A DNA stretch of 64,000 nt, taken from NCBI RefSeq assembly GCF_027857615.1, contig NZ_JAQIFT010000061.1, positions 186,001-250,000 of the forward strand, read 5' to 3'. The position numbers and the translations under genes were made by a program. Within the stretch, counting starts at the first letter, position 1, and every line of letters begins with the position of its first letter. This DNA comes from Holtiella tumoricola. GTDB taxonomy: Bacteria; Bacillota; Clostridia; Lachnospirales; Cellulosilyticaceae. Below are positions 27,186 to 36,419 of this stretch, in pieces. The notes beneath the pieces were generated by a model, which saw nothing but the letters and a program-made list of their open reading frames with translations, was not told where the DNA came from and made no database searches.

Positions 27186-28538
27186 CTATATAGCTTGTGC
27201 AGACTCTTGTATATGCTTTTCTAATGTAGCTTTATCATTTGCTTCTGGATGCTTCATCACATAAGTTAATAGTTCTTCTAACTTCTCTCCTACTGCTTTA
27301 CCTGGAGTGATACCCATCTTAATCAGATCTCCTCCATTAACTTTAAGCATCTTTAAGTTATAACACTCTTCATTGGCTACAATTTCTTCTTTCATTTCAC
27401 GTATTATTTGAATCATTTTTTCTTTCTCAAGATACTTATCTGGATTTTGAGCCTTGGCATCTACCTCATTAATAATAAGAAGCTTATCAAATAGTTCTTC
27501 ACCTGTTACCTTCAGAATTTGTTTAATATAAAACTTATTAATTTTCTTTCTAAGATGATAATCATGTAGGCTGACTAAAAGCGTTACTTCCTTTATAGTC
27601 TGGTTATCTAATCTCAAATCCTTTAGGACACGCTTAGCAATGTCAGCACCTTTTTCTGGATGATTGTAGAAATGATCTATTCCTTTTGCATCTGTTGTTC
27701 TTGTAAGAGGTTTCCCAATATCATGTAAAAGTACAGCTAATCTTAATACCTCATCCTTTGGTGTATGCTTCATGGCTGCTAATGTGTGCTGTGCTACGTT
27801 GTAAATATGATGAGGGTGATTTTGAGGTGTTTCATAGGCTTTAATAAACTCTGGTAAAATGTATTCTAGAAGCCCTAATTCATAGAGCATATTAATAGCT
27901 TCTGGTGAATCTGACATGCAGATTTTAATAAATTCATCACGAATACGCTCTTTACTAATATTAGCAAGAAGGTGCTTACAAGCCTTAATTCCTTCTATAG
28001 TATTATCTGAGATTTTAAAGCCTAGCTGTGCTGCAAAACGTACTGCTCTTAAGATACGAAGGGCATCTTCTGTAAAACGTTCTTTAGCATCTCTTACAGA
28101 TTTAATACATTCTTCTTTTATATGTTTTTGACCATTATAAGGGTCAATGAATCCCCTTACAGGATGATATGCAATGGCATTCATTGTAAAGTCGCGACGA
28201 GATAAGTCTAGGGTAATATCTTCTACAAAACTTACACTTTCCGGTCTTCTTGAATCTTTATATTCACCTTCAATACGATAAGTGGTAACTTCATAATGTT
28301 CTGTATCTACAATAACTGTTACTGTTCCATGTTGAATACCCGTATCATAAGTTCTCTTAAATACACTTTTTACATCTTCTGGCTTTGCAGAAGTAGTAAT
28401 ATCCCAATCATTAGGTGTACGCCCCATAATCATATCACGCACACATCCACCTACTACATAAGCCTCAAATCCATGTTGTTCTAAAGTATCTATAATATAT
28501 AGGGCATCCTGTGGAATCTCTCTATAATCCTTCACCAT
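27186..28538 (-). CDS. cca: CCA tRNA nucleotidyltransferase with HD domain
   Basis: A 450-residue enzyme adding or repairing the 3' CCA of tRNA. The nucleotidyltransferase head has YVVGGCVRDMIMGRTPNDWD (G-G...DxD with DWD metal ligands) and SRRDFTMNAIAYHP; the RNA-binding region holds ERFTEDALRILRAVRFAAQL. A C-terminal HD phosphohydrolase domain (LAVLLHDIGKP, about residue 270) fits the longer bacterial type. AGAGG precedes the ATG. The gene is monocistronic and lies left of an unusual noncoding region. Confidence 0.95.
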   Translation of the reverse strand: MVKDYREIPQDALYIIDTLEQHGFEAYVVGGCVRDMIMGRTPNDWDITTSAKPEDVKSVFKRTYDTGIQHGTVTVIVDTEHYEVTTYRIEGEYKDSRRPESVSFVEDITLDLSRRDFTMNAIAYHPVRGFIDPYNGQKHIKEECIKSVRDAKERFTEDALRILRAVRFAAQLGFKISDNTIEGIKACKHLLANISKERIRDEFIKICMSDSPEAINMLYELGLLEYILPEFIKAYETPQNHPHHIYNVAQHTLAAMKHTPKDEVLRLAVLLHDIGKPLTRTTDAKGIDHFYNHPEKGADIAKRVLKDLRLDNQTIKEVTLLVSLHDYHLRKKINKFYIKQILKVTGEELFDKLLIINEVDAKAQNPDKYLEKEKMIQIIREMKEEIVANEECYNLKMLKVNGGDLIKMGITPGKAVGEKLEELLTYVMKHPEANDKATLEKHIQESAQAI

Positions 28539-28740
28539 TTGGTCCTCTTTCTTCTCTTTGTAAAATTAGTATTCCCCTAATTATATCATAGTAGACTTCC
28601 ATTTTCCTCATTTAATAGGAGTAGTCCATTTTTCATTGTTATTTTGCCCAATAGCTACTTTATTCATTTGTATAAGTGTAACAAATAAAACTTTTTTATT
28701 TATTTTTAGACGAATTTAAGAACGTTAAAAAGTATGTATA

Positions 28741-29280
28741 TATATAAGGTATTCATCAATAACCTTATCGGTATCAATGGGACAAGTCCTAGGCCCCTTG
28801 AACTTGAGATACTATGCTAAGAAAAATAAATGATAAGGTTCCCCTCCCTAATCTTAAACTTTATTTTTTCTTAGCCCCAGTGCTGTAGGTGGTGGCAACC
28901 TCAGTGTCTGGGTATTCTTTAACTAAATAGTGACTTCTACTTTTAAATGCTCATGCCTATAGATAAATAATGTGTAGCTTACGGCAACGTATGAGGTAAA
29001 TCCGGCATATACAAAGTTAGCTTGGACACCTAACATGATACATCCAATGGGATCCCTTTCATAGCAGGCACACCAACGCAGCAAGCGTATAGTGCGGTAA
29101 CTCCAAGATTACTTCGCCTCCAGTCACTCCTTGCTTATCTCTAAAGCTACAGCATCCTCTTAAGAAGTCTCTTCTAAGTTGAAGATTTTGCCACACATAC
29201 AAGAAGCTACCTTAAGTCTAGTCTTTGTGCATCACAGGGAGGAAAAGACTGTCTTAGGGTAGCTTCTTGTGCTTATAAAT
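28741..29280 (+). ncRNA. Candidate structured noncoding RNA, about 540 nt, unknown class
   Basis: A gene-free stretch that is more GC-rich than other gaps here and full of potential helices. Seen directly: CCTTATC (28763-28769) with GATAAGG (28832-28838); GTATC with GATAC; GCTAAGAAAAATAAA (28816-28830) with its near complement at 28860-28875; CCCAG (28876-28880) with CTGGG (28908-28912) enclosing AGGT/ACCT; TACG-GCAA-CGTA (28980-28991), a GNRA-type tetraloop on the plus strand; GTTAG/CTAAC; ACGC-AGCAA-GCGT; CTTGG (29021-29025) with CCAAG (29103-29107); and a terminal hairpin whose 13-bp perfect stem joins 29199-29211 to 29258-29270. The first two long helices compete or form a pseudoknot. The plus strand is preferred only because of the GNRA loop. 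No long open frame or known RNA signature was found. Confidence 0.42.
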
Positions 29281-29285
29281 AATTT

Positions 29286-29429
29286 TTATCGTTTATTTCT
29301 AAAGCTGTCTCCAGCTCCATGTGTACCTGAACTGATACCGGCTTTAAATCCATGAGACGAATTCATCGCATCTCTTGTATTATCTATTTTACTTTGGAGT
29401 TTTGCTTCTTCTGTTTTGTGTTTACTCAT
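29286..29429 (-). CDS. Small uncharacterised protein, 47 residues
   Basis: A short gene encoding MSKHKTEEAKLQSKIDNTRD followed by a Gly/Ser-rich tail ending GAGDSFRNKR. It is supported by a very good ribosome binding site, AAAAAGGAGATGATGAC, directly before the ATG. The N-terminal half is helical and charged, the C-terminal half flexible. No signal or membrane segment is seen. It lies between the SpoVB-type gene and the candidate RNA region. Small soluble proteins of this kind next to sporulation genes can be spore components, but no family was recognised. Confidence 0.6.
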   Translation of the reverse strand: MSKHKTEEAKLQSKIDNTRDAMNSSHGFKAGISSGTHGAGDSFRNKR

Positions 29430-29569
29430 GTCATCATCTCCTTTTTACTACGATTTTGCCCAAGCTCATCAAATTTATACCTTACATAAAATTCAAGTTC
29501 AGATAAACCGTTATAATACCTATCGTCAGAGATAAAGTTTAAATTTGGCATAAAAAATTATTAATGCTT

Positions 29570-31114
29570 TTAACAATTCTTCCCTCTAATATCTAATACA
29601 GCTAAATCCTCTTTAGTAACATTCTCAAGTAAAGTTAATGCAATATAGTAGATACAAAGTGTTATCCCTATTCCTAATGTTATTTGTAACCCGAGTGCTG
29701 CTGTTTGTGGCAATAAATATAAAACAATTACTTTGGCTGTCATACCTGCTGCTGTTGCTGCTAGTGCTGGATGTACAAACCATTTAATGAGCTGTATCTT
29801 TATATCTGTTACTGCTATTAAGCGTCTTACTTTTAAGGTAGCTGTTAGAATACTAATACCTATGTTTAATACAATAAATCCTTCTACCCCTTTAATAGGA
29901 ATTAAGAAGTAAATGAGACCAATACTTAAAACTGACTCTATAATTCTATAGATTAAGCAACTATTTTGTTCTCCTAGTCCCTTTAGGATACCGTCTATTA
30001 CAATTTCTATGTACATAAAAGGTGTTACGATAACTAATAATTGAAGCAATTGTCCTACTTGACTATTATGATAAATTAATACTCCAAATTCTCTACCAAA
30101 GTTTAAAAAGATGCTTACTACAATCATAGCTAATACCATAATCAAGTGTATGGTCCTACCAGATAAGCTTTCTACTCTTCCTCTAATATTTCTTGCTTGT
30201 GCCCTTGCAATTTCAGGTGTCAAAACAGTTGAACACGCGGTTAAAAGAGCGACTGGGAAGAACAAAATAGGAAATACCATGCCTTGTATCATACCATACA
30301 TACTCATAGATTCCATTGCTGTTAATCCTGATTTTCTAAATCCTACTGGGATTAATATGTTTTGTAATAAAGTAATCATTGAACTAATATAAGCAGTTAA
30401 AGTAATAGGTAAAAGCAATTTTATGATATTCGTCAAAACATTCGTTGTACCTATATCCTTATGTTCTCTTCTTGCTCTTCTATCAGGATCTGTTAAATAT
30501 AGAATCAACATATAAGAAAATGAAAATACTTCACCTAAAGTTATTCCTAGTCCTATCGCTGCACATGCATAGATTAAATCTCCTCCGCCCCATGTACGTA
30601 AAAAAACAATAACTAGAATCACCTTTACAATTTGCTCCATAACATCTGAGCTTACTGGCTTAATCATTTTCTTAACAGCATAAAAGTATCCTTTAATACA
30701 GCAAGATACTGTCATAAATGGAATACTTAATGAGAGCACTCTAAGTCCTAGTACTGTACGACTATCATTTACTACTTTAGCTCCTATTACATCTGCAAAA
30801 GTGAATATACCTGACGTAATCAATATACTCGCTATAATACTTATAGCAAAGAATACGTTCATAATCTTCTTGATGCCTTTTCCATTATTGTGCCCAATTT
30901 CTTCTGCTACCATCTTAGAAACAGAAGTACTCATACCTGCTGAAGCAATCATATACGCCATCATATATACGGTTGTTGTTAAGTGGTAAAGGCCTACTCC
31001 TTCTGGTCCTATTGCATTAGATATATAAATAGTCGAAACTATCCCCAAAGCCTTTGTGATAACGGATCCTAGAGTTGAAATAAAGGCACTTAAGGCTAAT
31101 CCTTGTTTTTTCAT
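29570..31114 (-). CDS. spoVB: SpoVB-like lipid flippase (MOP superfamily)
   Basis: A 514-residue polytopic membrane protein with about 14 hydrophobic segments. The N-terminus (LSAFISTLGSVITKALGIVS, then NAIGPEGVGLYHL) and the overall plan fit the SpoVB branch of the MOP/MATE flippases, relatives of MurJ that export lipid-linked peptidoglycan precursors. SpoVB is needed for spore cortex formation in Bacillus. GGTAGGTGACGAA precedes the ATG. It is monocistronic in appearance. Vegetative MurJ-like activity cannot be excluded. Confidence 0.88.
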   Translation of the reverse strand: MKKQGLALSAFISTLGSVITKALGIVSTIYISNAIGPEGVGLYHLTTTVYMMAYMIASAGMSTSVSKMVAEEIGHNNGKGIKKIMNVFFAISIIASILITSGIFTFADVIGAKVVNDSRTVLGLRVLSLSIPFMTVSCCIKGYFYAVKKMIKPVSSDVMEQIVKVILVIVFLRTWGGGDLIYACAAIGLGITLGEVFSFSYMLILYLTDPDRRARREHKDIGTTNVLTNIIKLLLPITLTAYISSMITLLQNILIPVGFRKSGLTAMESMSMYGMIQGMVFPILFFPVALLTACSTVLTPEIARAQARNIRGRVESLSGRTIHLIMVLAMIVVSIFLNFGREFGVLIYHNSQVGQLLQLLVIVTPFMYIEIVIDGILKGLGEQNSCLIYRIIESVLSIGLIYFLIPIKGVEGFIVLNIGISILTATLKVRRLIAVTDIKIQLIKWFVHPALAATAAGMTAKVIVLYLLPQTAALGLQITLGIGITLCIYYIALTLLENVTKEDLAVLDIRGKNC

Positions 31115-31279
31115 TTCGTCACCTACCTTGTCCTATTCTATATAGTATATGTGGACAATGGTTCTTCCTATGCTACAACTTATTATTTCTTCCATTACAA
31201 GTTGCTATCAACAAGCACTCAACTCCTCTTTTAACCATAAACTACTATAGATCCCTTTAATTAGAATAGGAGCTTTTAG

Positions 31280-31822
31280 ATGGATAGATCCAAAGGAAAA
31301 TGTAGTATTACTGAAGTCTTCCAAAACTTTGATCATCTTCAACCAGATGCCTATGCAGAATTAAAAGCTGGCCCTCTTGCACCTAATTTAGTCGGCCTTG
31401 TATTCTTTTATCAATTAACTGATGGTGTGCTTATTCGTACTTATATAACAGGTATTCCTCTTGTTAATAATAGTGGTAATCCGACTGCTTTTCATGGATT
31501 CCATATTCATGAAATGAGTTGTACCGGAATGAGTGATAGTACAGCAGCTTTTGCAGCAGCTGGTGGTCATTATAATCCTACCAATCAACCTCATCCTTTA
31601 CATGCAGGTGATCTCCCTCCCATTATGTCTACTAATGGAACAGCTTTTATGAGTGTCTATGCAAGCCAATTTAATATTAGAGATATTATTGGTAGATCCA
31701 TTGTTTTACATGAAGATGCTGATGATTTTAAAACTCAACCTAGTGGTAATTCTGGTGCAAGGTTAGCTTGTGGTAATATTTATGCTTATGCAGTTCCCAT
31801 TTTAGATGAATACAATAAATAA
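31280..31822 (+). CDS. Cu/Zn-type superoxide dismutase family protein
   Basis: A 180-residue protein of the SodC family. The copper ligands are H75 and H77 (GFHIHE), H97 (GGHYNP) and H143 (VLHEDADDF); zinc-side residues are H105, H108 and D111 (HAGDLP). The disulfide and Arg region is GARLACG. All ligand positions are kept, but the zinc loop between H105 and H108 is about six residues shorter than in the standard enzyme, so zinc binding may be weakened. No signal peptide is present, unlike most bacterial SodC proteins. AGGAG precedes the ATG. A function in sporulation or oxidative defence is possible; Bacillus YojM is a related case with altered activity. Confidence 0.87.
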   Translation: MDRSKGKCSITEVFQNFDHLQPDAYAELKAGPLAPNLVGLVFFYQLTDGVLIRTYITGIPLVNNSGNPTAFHGFHIHEMSCTGMSDSTAAFAAAGGHYNPTNQPHPLHAGDLPPIMSTNGTAFMSVYASQFNIRDIIGRSIVLHEDADDFKTQPSGNSGARLACGNIYAYAVPILDEYNK

Positions 31823-31856
31823 AAATAAAGGAAGATTATTCTTCCTTTATTTTTAT
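31821..31856. terminator. Terminator downstream of the SOD-like gene
   Basis: Stem AAAAATAAAGGAAGA (31821-31835) with TCTTCCTTTATTTTT (31840-31854), with T run. It sits directly after the stop codon and can also act on the convergent cupin gene. Confidence 0.9.
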
Positions 31857-31930
31857 CCACAATGGGTATATTTTATTTTTTTCTGTTTTACTTATCATCC
31901 ACAGTTTCCACAACTTTTTCGGGATAATTA

Positions 31931-32218
31931 TCAACATTCTTGAATAGTTAACAATGCTTTTGTATTTTCTTTTGCTATCACATAGTGATCTACTCTTGCA
32001 TCAAAAGGCATATAATCACCTTGTCTAAGTGTATAACTTTCCCCATTTACAAAATGCATCTCAACTTCTCCACATACAACTTGAAGTGTTCCCATTCCTC
32101 TATAGGTACGTTGAGGAATAGCAGATTCTTCTTCAAATACCAAACAAGTTGTTTGGCATCCATTGTGTGATGCTAAAGTTGATTGTGCTGTTAAATCATT
32201 AATGTTTACTACTTCCAT
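31931..32218 (-). CDS. Small cupin-domain protein
   Basis: A 95-residue single-domain cupin. The beta-barrel strands and turns are visible: TYRGMGTLQVVCGEVEMHF, GESYTLRQGDYMPFDARVDH. Typical metal-binding His residues of the first cupin motif are largely missing, so it may bind a ligand rather than catalyse. It follows the 209-residue gene by 33 bases and is probably cotranscribed with it. GGATGGATATTTT-type sequence precedes the ATG. Substrate and function are unknown. Confidence 0.78.
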   Translation of the reverse strand: MEVVNINDLTAQSTLASHNGCQTTCLVFEEESAIPQRTYRGMGTLQVVCGEVEMHFVNGESYTLRQGDYMPFDARVDHYVIAKENTKALLTIQEC

Positions 32219-32251
32219 AAAATATCCATCCTTCTCTTCTCATTTGTTAAT

Positions 32252-32881
32252 TTATTTTTTTCTAATAGTGTAAACAGATTTTTTAAGTTCTTCACAATAC
32301 ATAGAACCTTCTTGTAAAAAACCTTCTATCCACACTTGTCTTAGCACATAAAAGTAAATGCTATCTCCACCAACCTGGTTCCAATAGGTTTCTTGTATAC
32401 ACTCCTTTGTCCTCCAAACAACTTCTTCTGGTGTTGAGATAATAACCTCATTAATTTCATCACTAGGCCTTCCTTCGGGTAGACAATCATAAAGCCTCTT
32501 ATAAACTTCACGAGCATCTATGATCCCCTTTTCATAAAGTCCTATTTTTCTAGCTGTTATTATTCCATTCTCTCTAAAAATATCCTTTGTTTCATCTAAT
32601 GTAATATATTTTTCTTCTAAAAGCTTAGTAAATATATAAGCTAATCTATATTGTGCACTTCTTAATTTCTCTTGAAGGCATCGATCTACGTTAGTATTTT
32701 CTAAAGATCGGTGAAAATTTTCATCTATTGGTTTCCCATATAACCTATAGCTTTCTGCTTGTAATTCTGTACTATGTCCTCCTTTTTCATTACTCCATCT
32801 TAATAGCTCTTCTATAAGTGTTTCTTGTAACTGTATTTTATATAGGACCCAATAATGTATAGGTTGTAATTCTACACTCAT
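32252..32881 (-). CDS. Uncharacterised protein, 209 residues
   Basis: Not recognised by family. The protein is mostly helical with many Glu, Arg and Lys residues; it starts MSVELQPIHYWVLYKIQLQE and contains a tryptophan- and tyrosine-rich C-terminal part (EVVWRTKECIQETYWNQVGG). No signal or membrane segment is visible. AAGGAGACTAAC precedes the ATG. It forms a probable two-gene operon with the downstream small cupin. Nothing in the sequence identifies a reaction. Confidence 0.7.
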   Translation of the reverse strand: MSVELQPIHYWVLYKIQLQETLIEELLRWSNEKGGHSTELQAESYRLYGKPIDENFHRSLENTNVDRCLQEKLRSAQYRLAYIFTKLLEEKYITLDETKDIFRENGIITARKIGLYEKGIIDAREVYKRLYDCLPEGRPSDEINEVIISTPEEVVWRTKECIQETYWNQVGGDSIYFYVLRQVWIEGFLQEGSMYCEELKKSVYTIRKK

Positions 32882-33017
32882 GTTAGTCTCCTTTTAGTCA
32901 CTTCTAGTTGCAGTATTAAAAGTTAGTATGAGCATTTTTTTGTAATGTCATGTATTCTCCCATAATCTTGTATGCAAAAAAACCCTTCCACATATTTTTT
33001 ATACTAATTTATAAACA

Positions 33018-33102
33018 AAAAAAGCATATAAGTTAGGGAATTGATTTACTCCTTTATCATGTAGATAAGAAGCATTTCATATGCCACTAGCTTATATGCC
33101 TT
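33018..33102 (-). terminator. Terminator of the M13 peptidase gene (long-loop hairpin)
   Basis: Stem GCATATAAGTTAG (33024-33036) with CTAGCTTATATGC (33087-33099), closing a 50-base loop. On the minus strand it is followed by TTTTTTTGTTTATAAA. Confidence 0.65.
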
Positions 33103-33140
33103 TTATATAGGTTAAACGATTATTTCTTTGGGATTATTCC

Positions 33141-35174
33141 CTACCAAATTCCTAATCTTTTCTCTGGTGCTAAATACATTCCATCTTTTTCAGTTATACC
33201 GTAGGTTTTATAAAACTCTTCAAATTGCTTGATTGCTTCATTTACTCTGACTTTATAAGGTGAATGTGCATCAACGGTCAATAAGTAGGCTGCATACTCT
33301 GGACTTTGAATACCTCTCCATATAGTTGCCCAATTATTGAAGAATGCTTTAAAGTCAGCTTTCTCATTATCATTTAATATATCAATTACACAAGCTAAAC
33401 CACCAATGTCTGCTATATTTTCACCCACTGTTAAGTTACCATCTACATATTTTCCTGGACTTACTTCAACATGATTATAGTACTCTCTAACAGCCTTTTC
33501 CTTTTTTTCAAAGACTTTATAGTCATCGTAAGTCCACCAATTATTTAAATTTCCATCTTTATCAAATCTTGCACCTGAATTATCAAAGGCATGGCTAATT
33601 TCATGCCCTATAACAGCACCTATCCCTCCTAAGTTAGCTTCTTTAGATTGATTGATATCATAATAAGGCGCTTGCAAAATACCTGCTGGAAATACAATTT
33701 CATTATTAGATGGATTATAATAGGCATTTACCATTTGAGGTGGCATGCTAAACTTATCTCTATCTACTGGTTTGTTAAGCTTATTGACTTGTTTATCTCT
33801 TAAATATTTAAGAACGCTTAGATTATTTTCAAAGAGACTACTACCTTCTTCAAATGTTTTAACTTCTAGTTTTTTGTAGTCTTCCCATTTCTTTGGATAC
33901 CCTACCTTTACTTTAATAGCTTCTAATTTCTGGATTGCATTTTTCTTAGTGGAGTCTCCCATCCATTCTAGTTTGCTAATACGTTCTCCATATTTAGCAA
34001 TAATCTCATCTATCATCTGCTCAACATCTGCTTTAGCTTCTGGTGAAAAATATCTTTCTACATACTCTTTGCCAAGTGCATTACTAAATACTGTATTCAC
34101 GGTTTGAAAAGCAACTTCTTCTTCTGTTAACTTTCCATTTACACCTAATAGTTTCGCTTTTAATAGATGATGTGCTTCTTCAAATTCTTTAGTCAAGCAT
34201 CCACTTGTATCTTGGATTAGATTAAGCTTCAAGTAATCCTTTAGGAGTTCTAAGTGCTCTTGAGTGTAGAGCGAATTGAGTGCCCTTAACCATTTAGGCT
34301 CTTCTACAATAATCTTCTTTGCTTTATCTACACCATTAGCTTTTAATAATTTCTTTAGCCCTAAATTAGGTGCCAAGGCTTCTAACTCTTTGATGGTATA
34401 TTCATTATAAGTTGCTCTATAATAATCTAAATGTGCATTAATTTCTTTAGTTCCCATAATAAAGGGTGCCATTACACTTTCTAGCTTATAGACATTTTCG
34501 ATTGTTTGTTTTGCTTCATCTTTGCTATATCCTACAAGTTCTAGTATCTTTTGATTATATTCATCTAAAGCTTGCTTCATCTTTGTTGCCATTTCAGATG
34601 GCATAGTATAGTGGTCGGCATCTTCTAATTGCAAAGAACTTGAACCTATATAAAGTACATTTTGAGTACTATCTTGAATGTCTTGATCAATACCCATATT
34701 AATAAGTCCATCAAACAAACTAATCTCTTCATCTTGAAGTAACTTAGAAAACTCTTCTATTGTTTGAACCTTATCAATTTGCTCTAAGTACTTTTTAATA
34801 GGCTCACAACCTTGTTTATTTCTTGCTTCCCAATTAAGTTCATTTTTGTAGAGATTAATCATCTTCTTCTCGGTATCATTATTTTTATAGGTTGATTCTT
34901 TTGCTAAAATTTCATCAAAAATAGCTCTGACATTTGCATCAGACTTATCTGTCAAATCCGTCATGGCAGAAGACTCGGTATAACCTGGCTTAATATGTGC
35001 ACTGGCTAACCATTCTTTATTTACGGCTTGATAAAAATCATCTTGTAATCTTACAGTATCCACTTCTTTTTTGACAGCTACATGTTGATTCCTTACTTCT
35101 TCTGCTTTGACTGGCATAAGAGGTGTAAACATGTAAATCGACGCAAGTATAATCGATAGTATTTTTCTTGTCAT
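33141..35174 (-). CDS. Secreted M13-family zinc metallopeptidase (PepO/neprilysin type)
   Basis: A 677-residue endopeptidase. An N-terminal signal peptide is seen (MTRKILSIILASIYMFTPLM, cleavage likely after VKA). The catalytic zinc motif is IGHEISHAF (HExxH, about residue 524), and the third ligand lies in VGENIADIGGL (ExxxD). The NAYY substrate-binding motif is present as MVNAYYNPSNN. The C-terminus ends ...EKRLGIW, as in the family (CxxW-like end without Cys). Length is normal for bacterial PepO. It likely degrades peptides at the cell surface. A strong ribosome binding site, AGAGGAAATAGC, precedes the ATG. Confidence 0.94.
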   Translation of the reverse strand: MTRKILSIILASIYMFTPLMPVKAEEVRNQHVAVKKEVDTVRLQDDFYQAVNKEWLASAHIKPGYTESSAMTDLTDKSDANVRAIFDEILAKESTYKNNDTEKKMINLYKNELNWEARNKQGCEPIKKYLEQIDKVQTIEEFSKLLQDEEISLFDGLINMGIDQDIQDSTQNVLYIGSSSLQLEDADHYTMPSEMATKMKQALDEYNQKILELVGYSKDEAKQTIENVYKLESVMAPFIMGTKEINAHLDYYRATYNEYTIKELEALAPNLGLKKLLKANGVDKAKKIIVEEPKWLRALNSLYTQEHLELLKDYLKLNLIQDTSGCLTKEFEEAHHLLKAKLLGVNGKLTEEEVAFQTVNTVFSNALGKEYVERYFSPEAKADVEQMIDEIIAKYGERISKLEWMGDSTKKNAIQKLEAIKVKVGYPKKWEDYKKLEVKTFEEGSSLFENNLSVLKYLRDKQVNKLNKPVDRDKFSMPPQMVNAYYNPSNNEIVFPAGILQAPYYDINQSKEANLGGIGAVIGHEISHAFDNSGARFDKDGNLNNWWTYDDYKVFEKKEKAVREYYNHVEVSPGKYVDGNLTVGENIADIGGLACVIDILNDNEKADFKAFFNNWATIWRGIQSPEYAAYLLTVDAHSPYKVRVNEAIKQFEEFYKTYGITEKDGMYLAPEKRLGIW

Positions 35175-35203
35175 TGCTATTTCCTCTTTTCTTATAAAAG
35201 CAT

Positions 35204-35641
35204 TTAACTATGTGATTCTATAAGATACTTTAACCCTTTTTGGAACTTTTCATCATCTTCTGATGTACGTTTTCTAGGTCCTTTTGTTTTATTACCTGAT
35301 TTTCTTACTGTTTTAGCTACATGTCTTCTAAACAGAAGTTCATCAATATTGTCTTCTGTATAGATAAGTCCATTTTGATTAATTGGCAAACCCTTCTTAG
35401 CCAAAATCATAGTTGCTAATCCATAATCTTGAGTAATAACAACGTCTCCCTTTTCTACATGATTAGCGATTACAAAGTCAACAGCATCCATTCCCTTTTG
35501 AACCAATATAGTTTTTATATTCTCTCTCTCTATTACATGTGCAGTATCGCAAAAAATTATAACTTCCTTTTTATACATATTCCCTATTTTGATTGTTAGA
35601 TCTACTACTGGACATCCATCTGCATCGATTAATAGTTTCAT
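35204..35641 (-). CDS. YaiI/YqxD family protein (UPF0178)
   Basis: A 145-residue protein of the UPF0178 family, starting MKLLIDADGCPVVD, the diagnostic DADGCPV motif, with further conserved acidic positions in VVITQDYGLA and a basic C-terminus (KTKGPRKRTSEDD). The fold is PIN-like, with Asp residues placed as in a nuclease, but no activity has been established for the family. It lies 29 bases upstream of the M13 peptidase gene, so the two may be cotranscribed. AAGGGGGAA precedes the ATG. Confidence 0.93.
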   Translation of the reverse strand: MKLLIDADGCPVVDLTIKIGNMYKKEVIIFCDTAHVIERENIKTILVQKGMDAVDFVIANHVEKGDVVITQDYGLATMILAKKGLPINQNGLIYTEDNIDELLFRRHVAKTVRKSGNKTKGPRKRTSEDDEKFQKGLKYLIESHS

Positions 35642-35771
35642 TCTAAATTCCCCCTTGATGTGATTTGTCTACTTTGAGTCTATCAGTTCACAGTATGTTT
35701 TTCAAACCTTTGTATATCCTTTTTTAATTTCACATATCCTAATCAAAAGATTACTTAAAGGAGATTAACAA

Positions 35772-36419
35772 ATGAAATTTTTTATTGATACAGCACATAC
35801 TGAAGATATTCGCAAAGCATATGAATTAGGTGTCATTTGTGGCGTTACTACTAATCCTTCATTGATTGCTAAAGAAGGGTTAGTTTTTGAAGAAGTTATT
35901 CAAGAGATTACAACCATTGTGGATGGGCCTATTAGTGCTGAAGTCATTAGCCTAGAAGCACCTAAAATGGTAGAAGAAGCTGAAAAGTTAGCAGCCATTC
36001 ATAAGAATATTGTTATCAAACTTCCTATGACCGAAGAAGGTCTTAAAGCTACTAAAATTCTTACTTCTAGAGGCATTAAAACAAATGTAACCCTTATTTT
36101 CTCTGCAACACAAGCACTTTTAGCAGCCCGTGCAGGTGCTACTTATGTCAGTCCATTTATTGGACGCCTAGATGATATTGGCTTTGATGGCATGGGACTT
36201 ATCCAAGACATTGTTGAAATCTTTGAAATCCATGGTATTCAAACAGAGATTATTGCTGCTAGTGTACGCCATCCTATCCACGTTCTTGAAGCAGCTAAAG
36301 CCGGTGCTCATATTGCAACAGTACCTTACTCTGTTATTCTACAGATGATTAAACATCCTTTAACTGCAAGTGGGATTGAACGCTTCTTAGCTGACTGGGC
36401 TACACTACAAAATAAATAA
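35772..36419 (+). CDS. Transaldolase / fructose-6-phosphate aldolase-like protein
   Basis: A 215-residue class I aldolase of the short transaldolase (TalC/FSA) type. The N-terminus MKFFIDTAHTEDIRKAY and VCGVTTNPS-like loop (ICGVTTNPSLIAKEG) are typical, and the Schiff-base Lys is K83 (IVIKLPMTEEG). The C-terminal half has FIGRLDDIGFDGM. In Firmicutes this form generally acts as transaldolase of the non-oxidative pentose phosphate pathway. AAAGGAGA precedes the ATG. An unusual structured element begins immediately after the stop codon, between the gene and the first T-rich terminator. Confidence 0.93.
   Translation: MKFFIDTAHTEDIRKAYELGVICGVTTNPSLIAKEGLVFEEVIQEITTIVDGPISAEVISLEAPKMVEEAEKLAAIHKNIVIKLPMTEEGLKATKILTSRGIKTNVTLIFSATQALLAARAGATYVSPFIGRLDDIGFDGMGLIQDIVEIFEIHGIQTEIIAASVRHPIHVLEAAKAGAHIATVPYSVILQMIKHPLTASGIERFLADWATLQNK

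Noticed and set aside
28741..29280. tmRNA, RNase P, SRP RNA, T-box or cobalamin riboswitch
   Set aside because: The diagnostic conserved motifs of these classes were looked for on both strands and not found.
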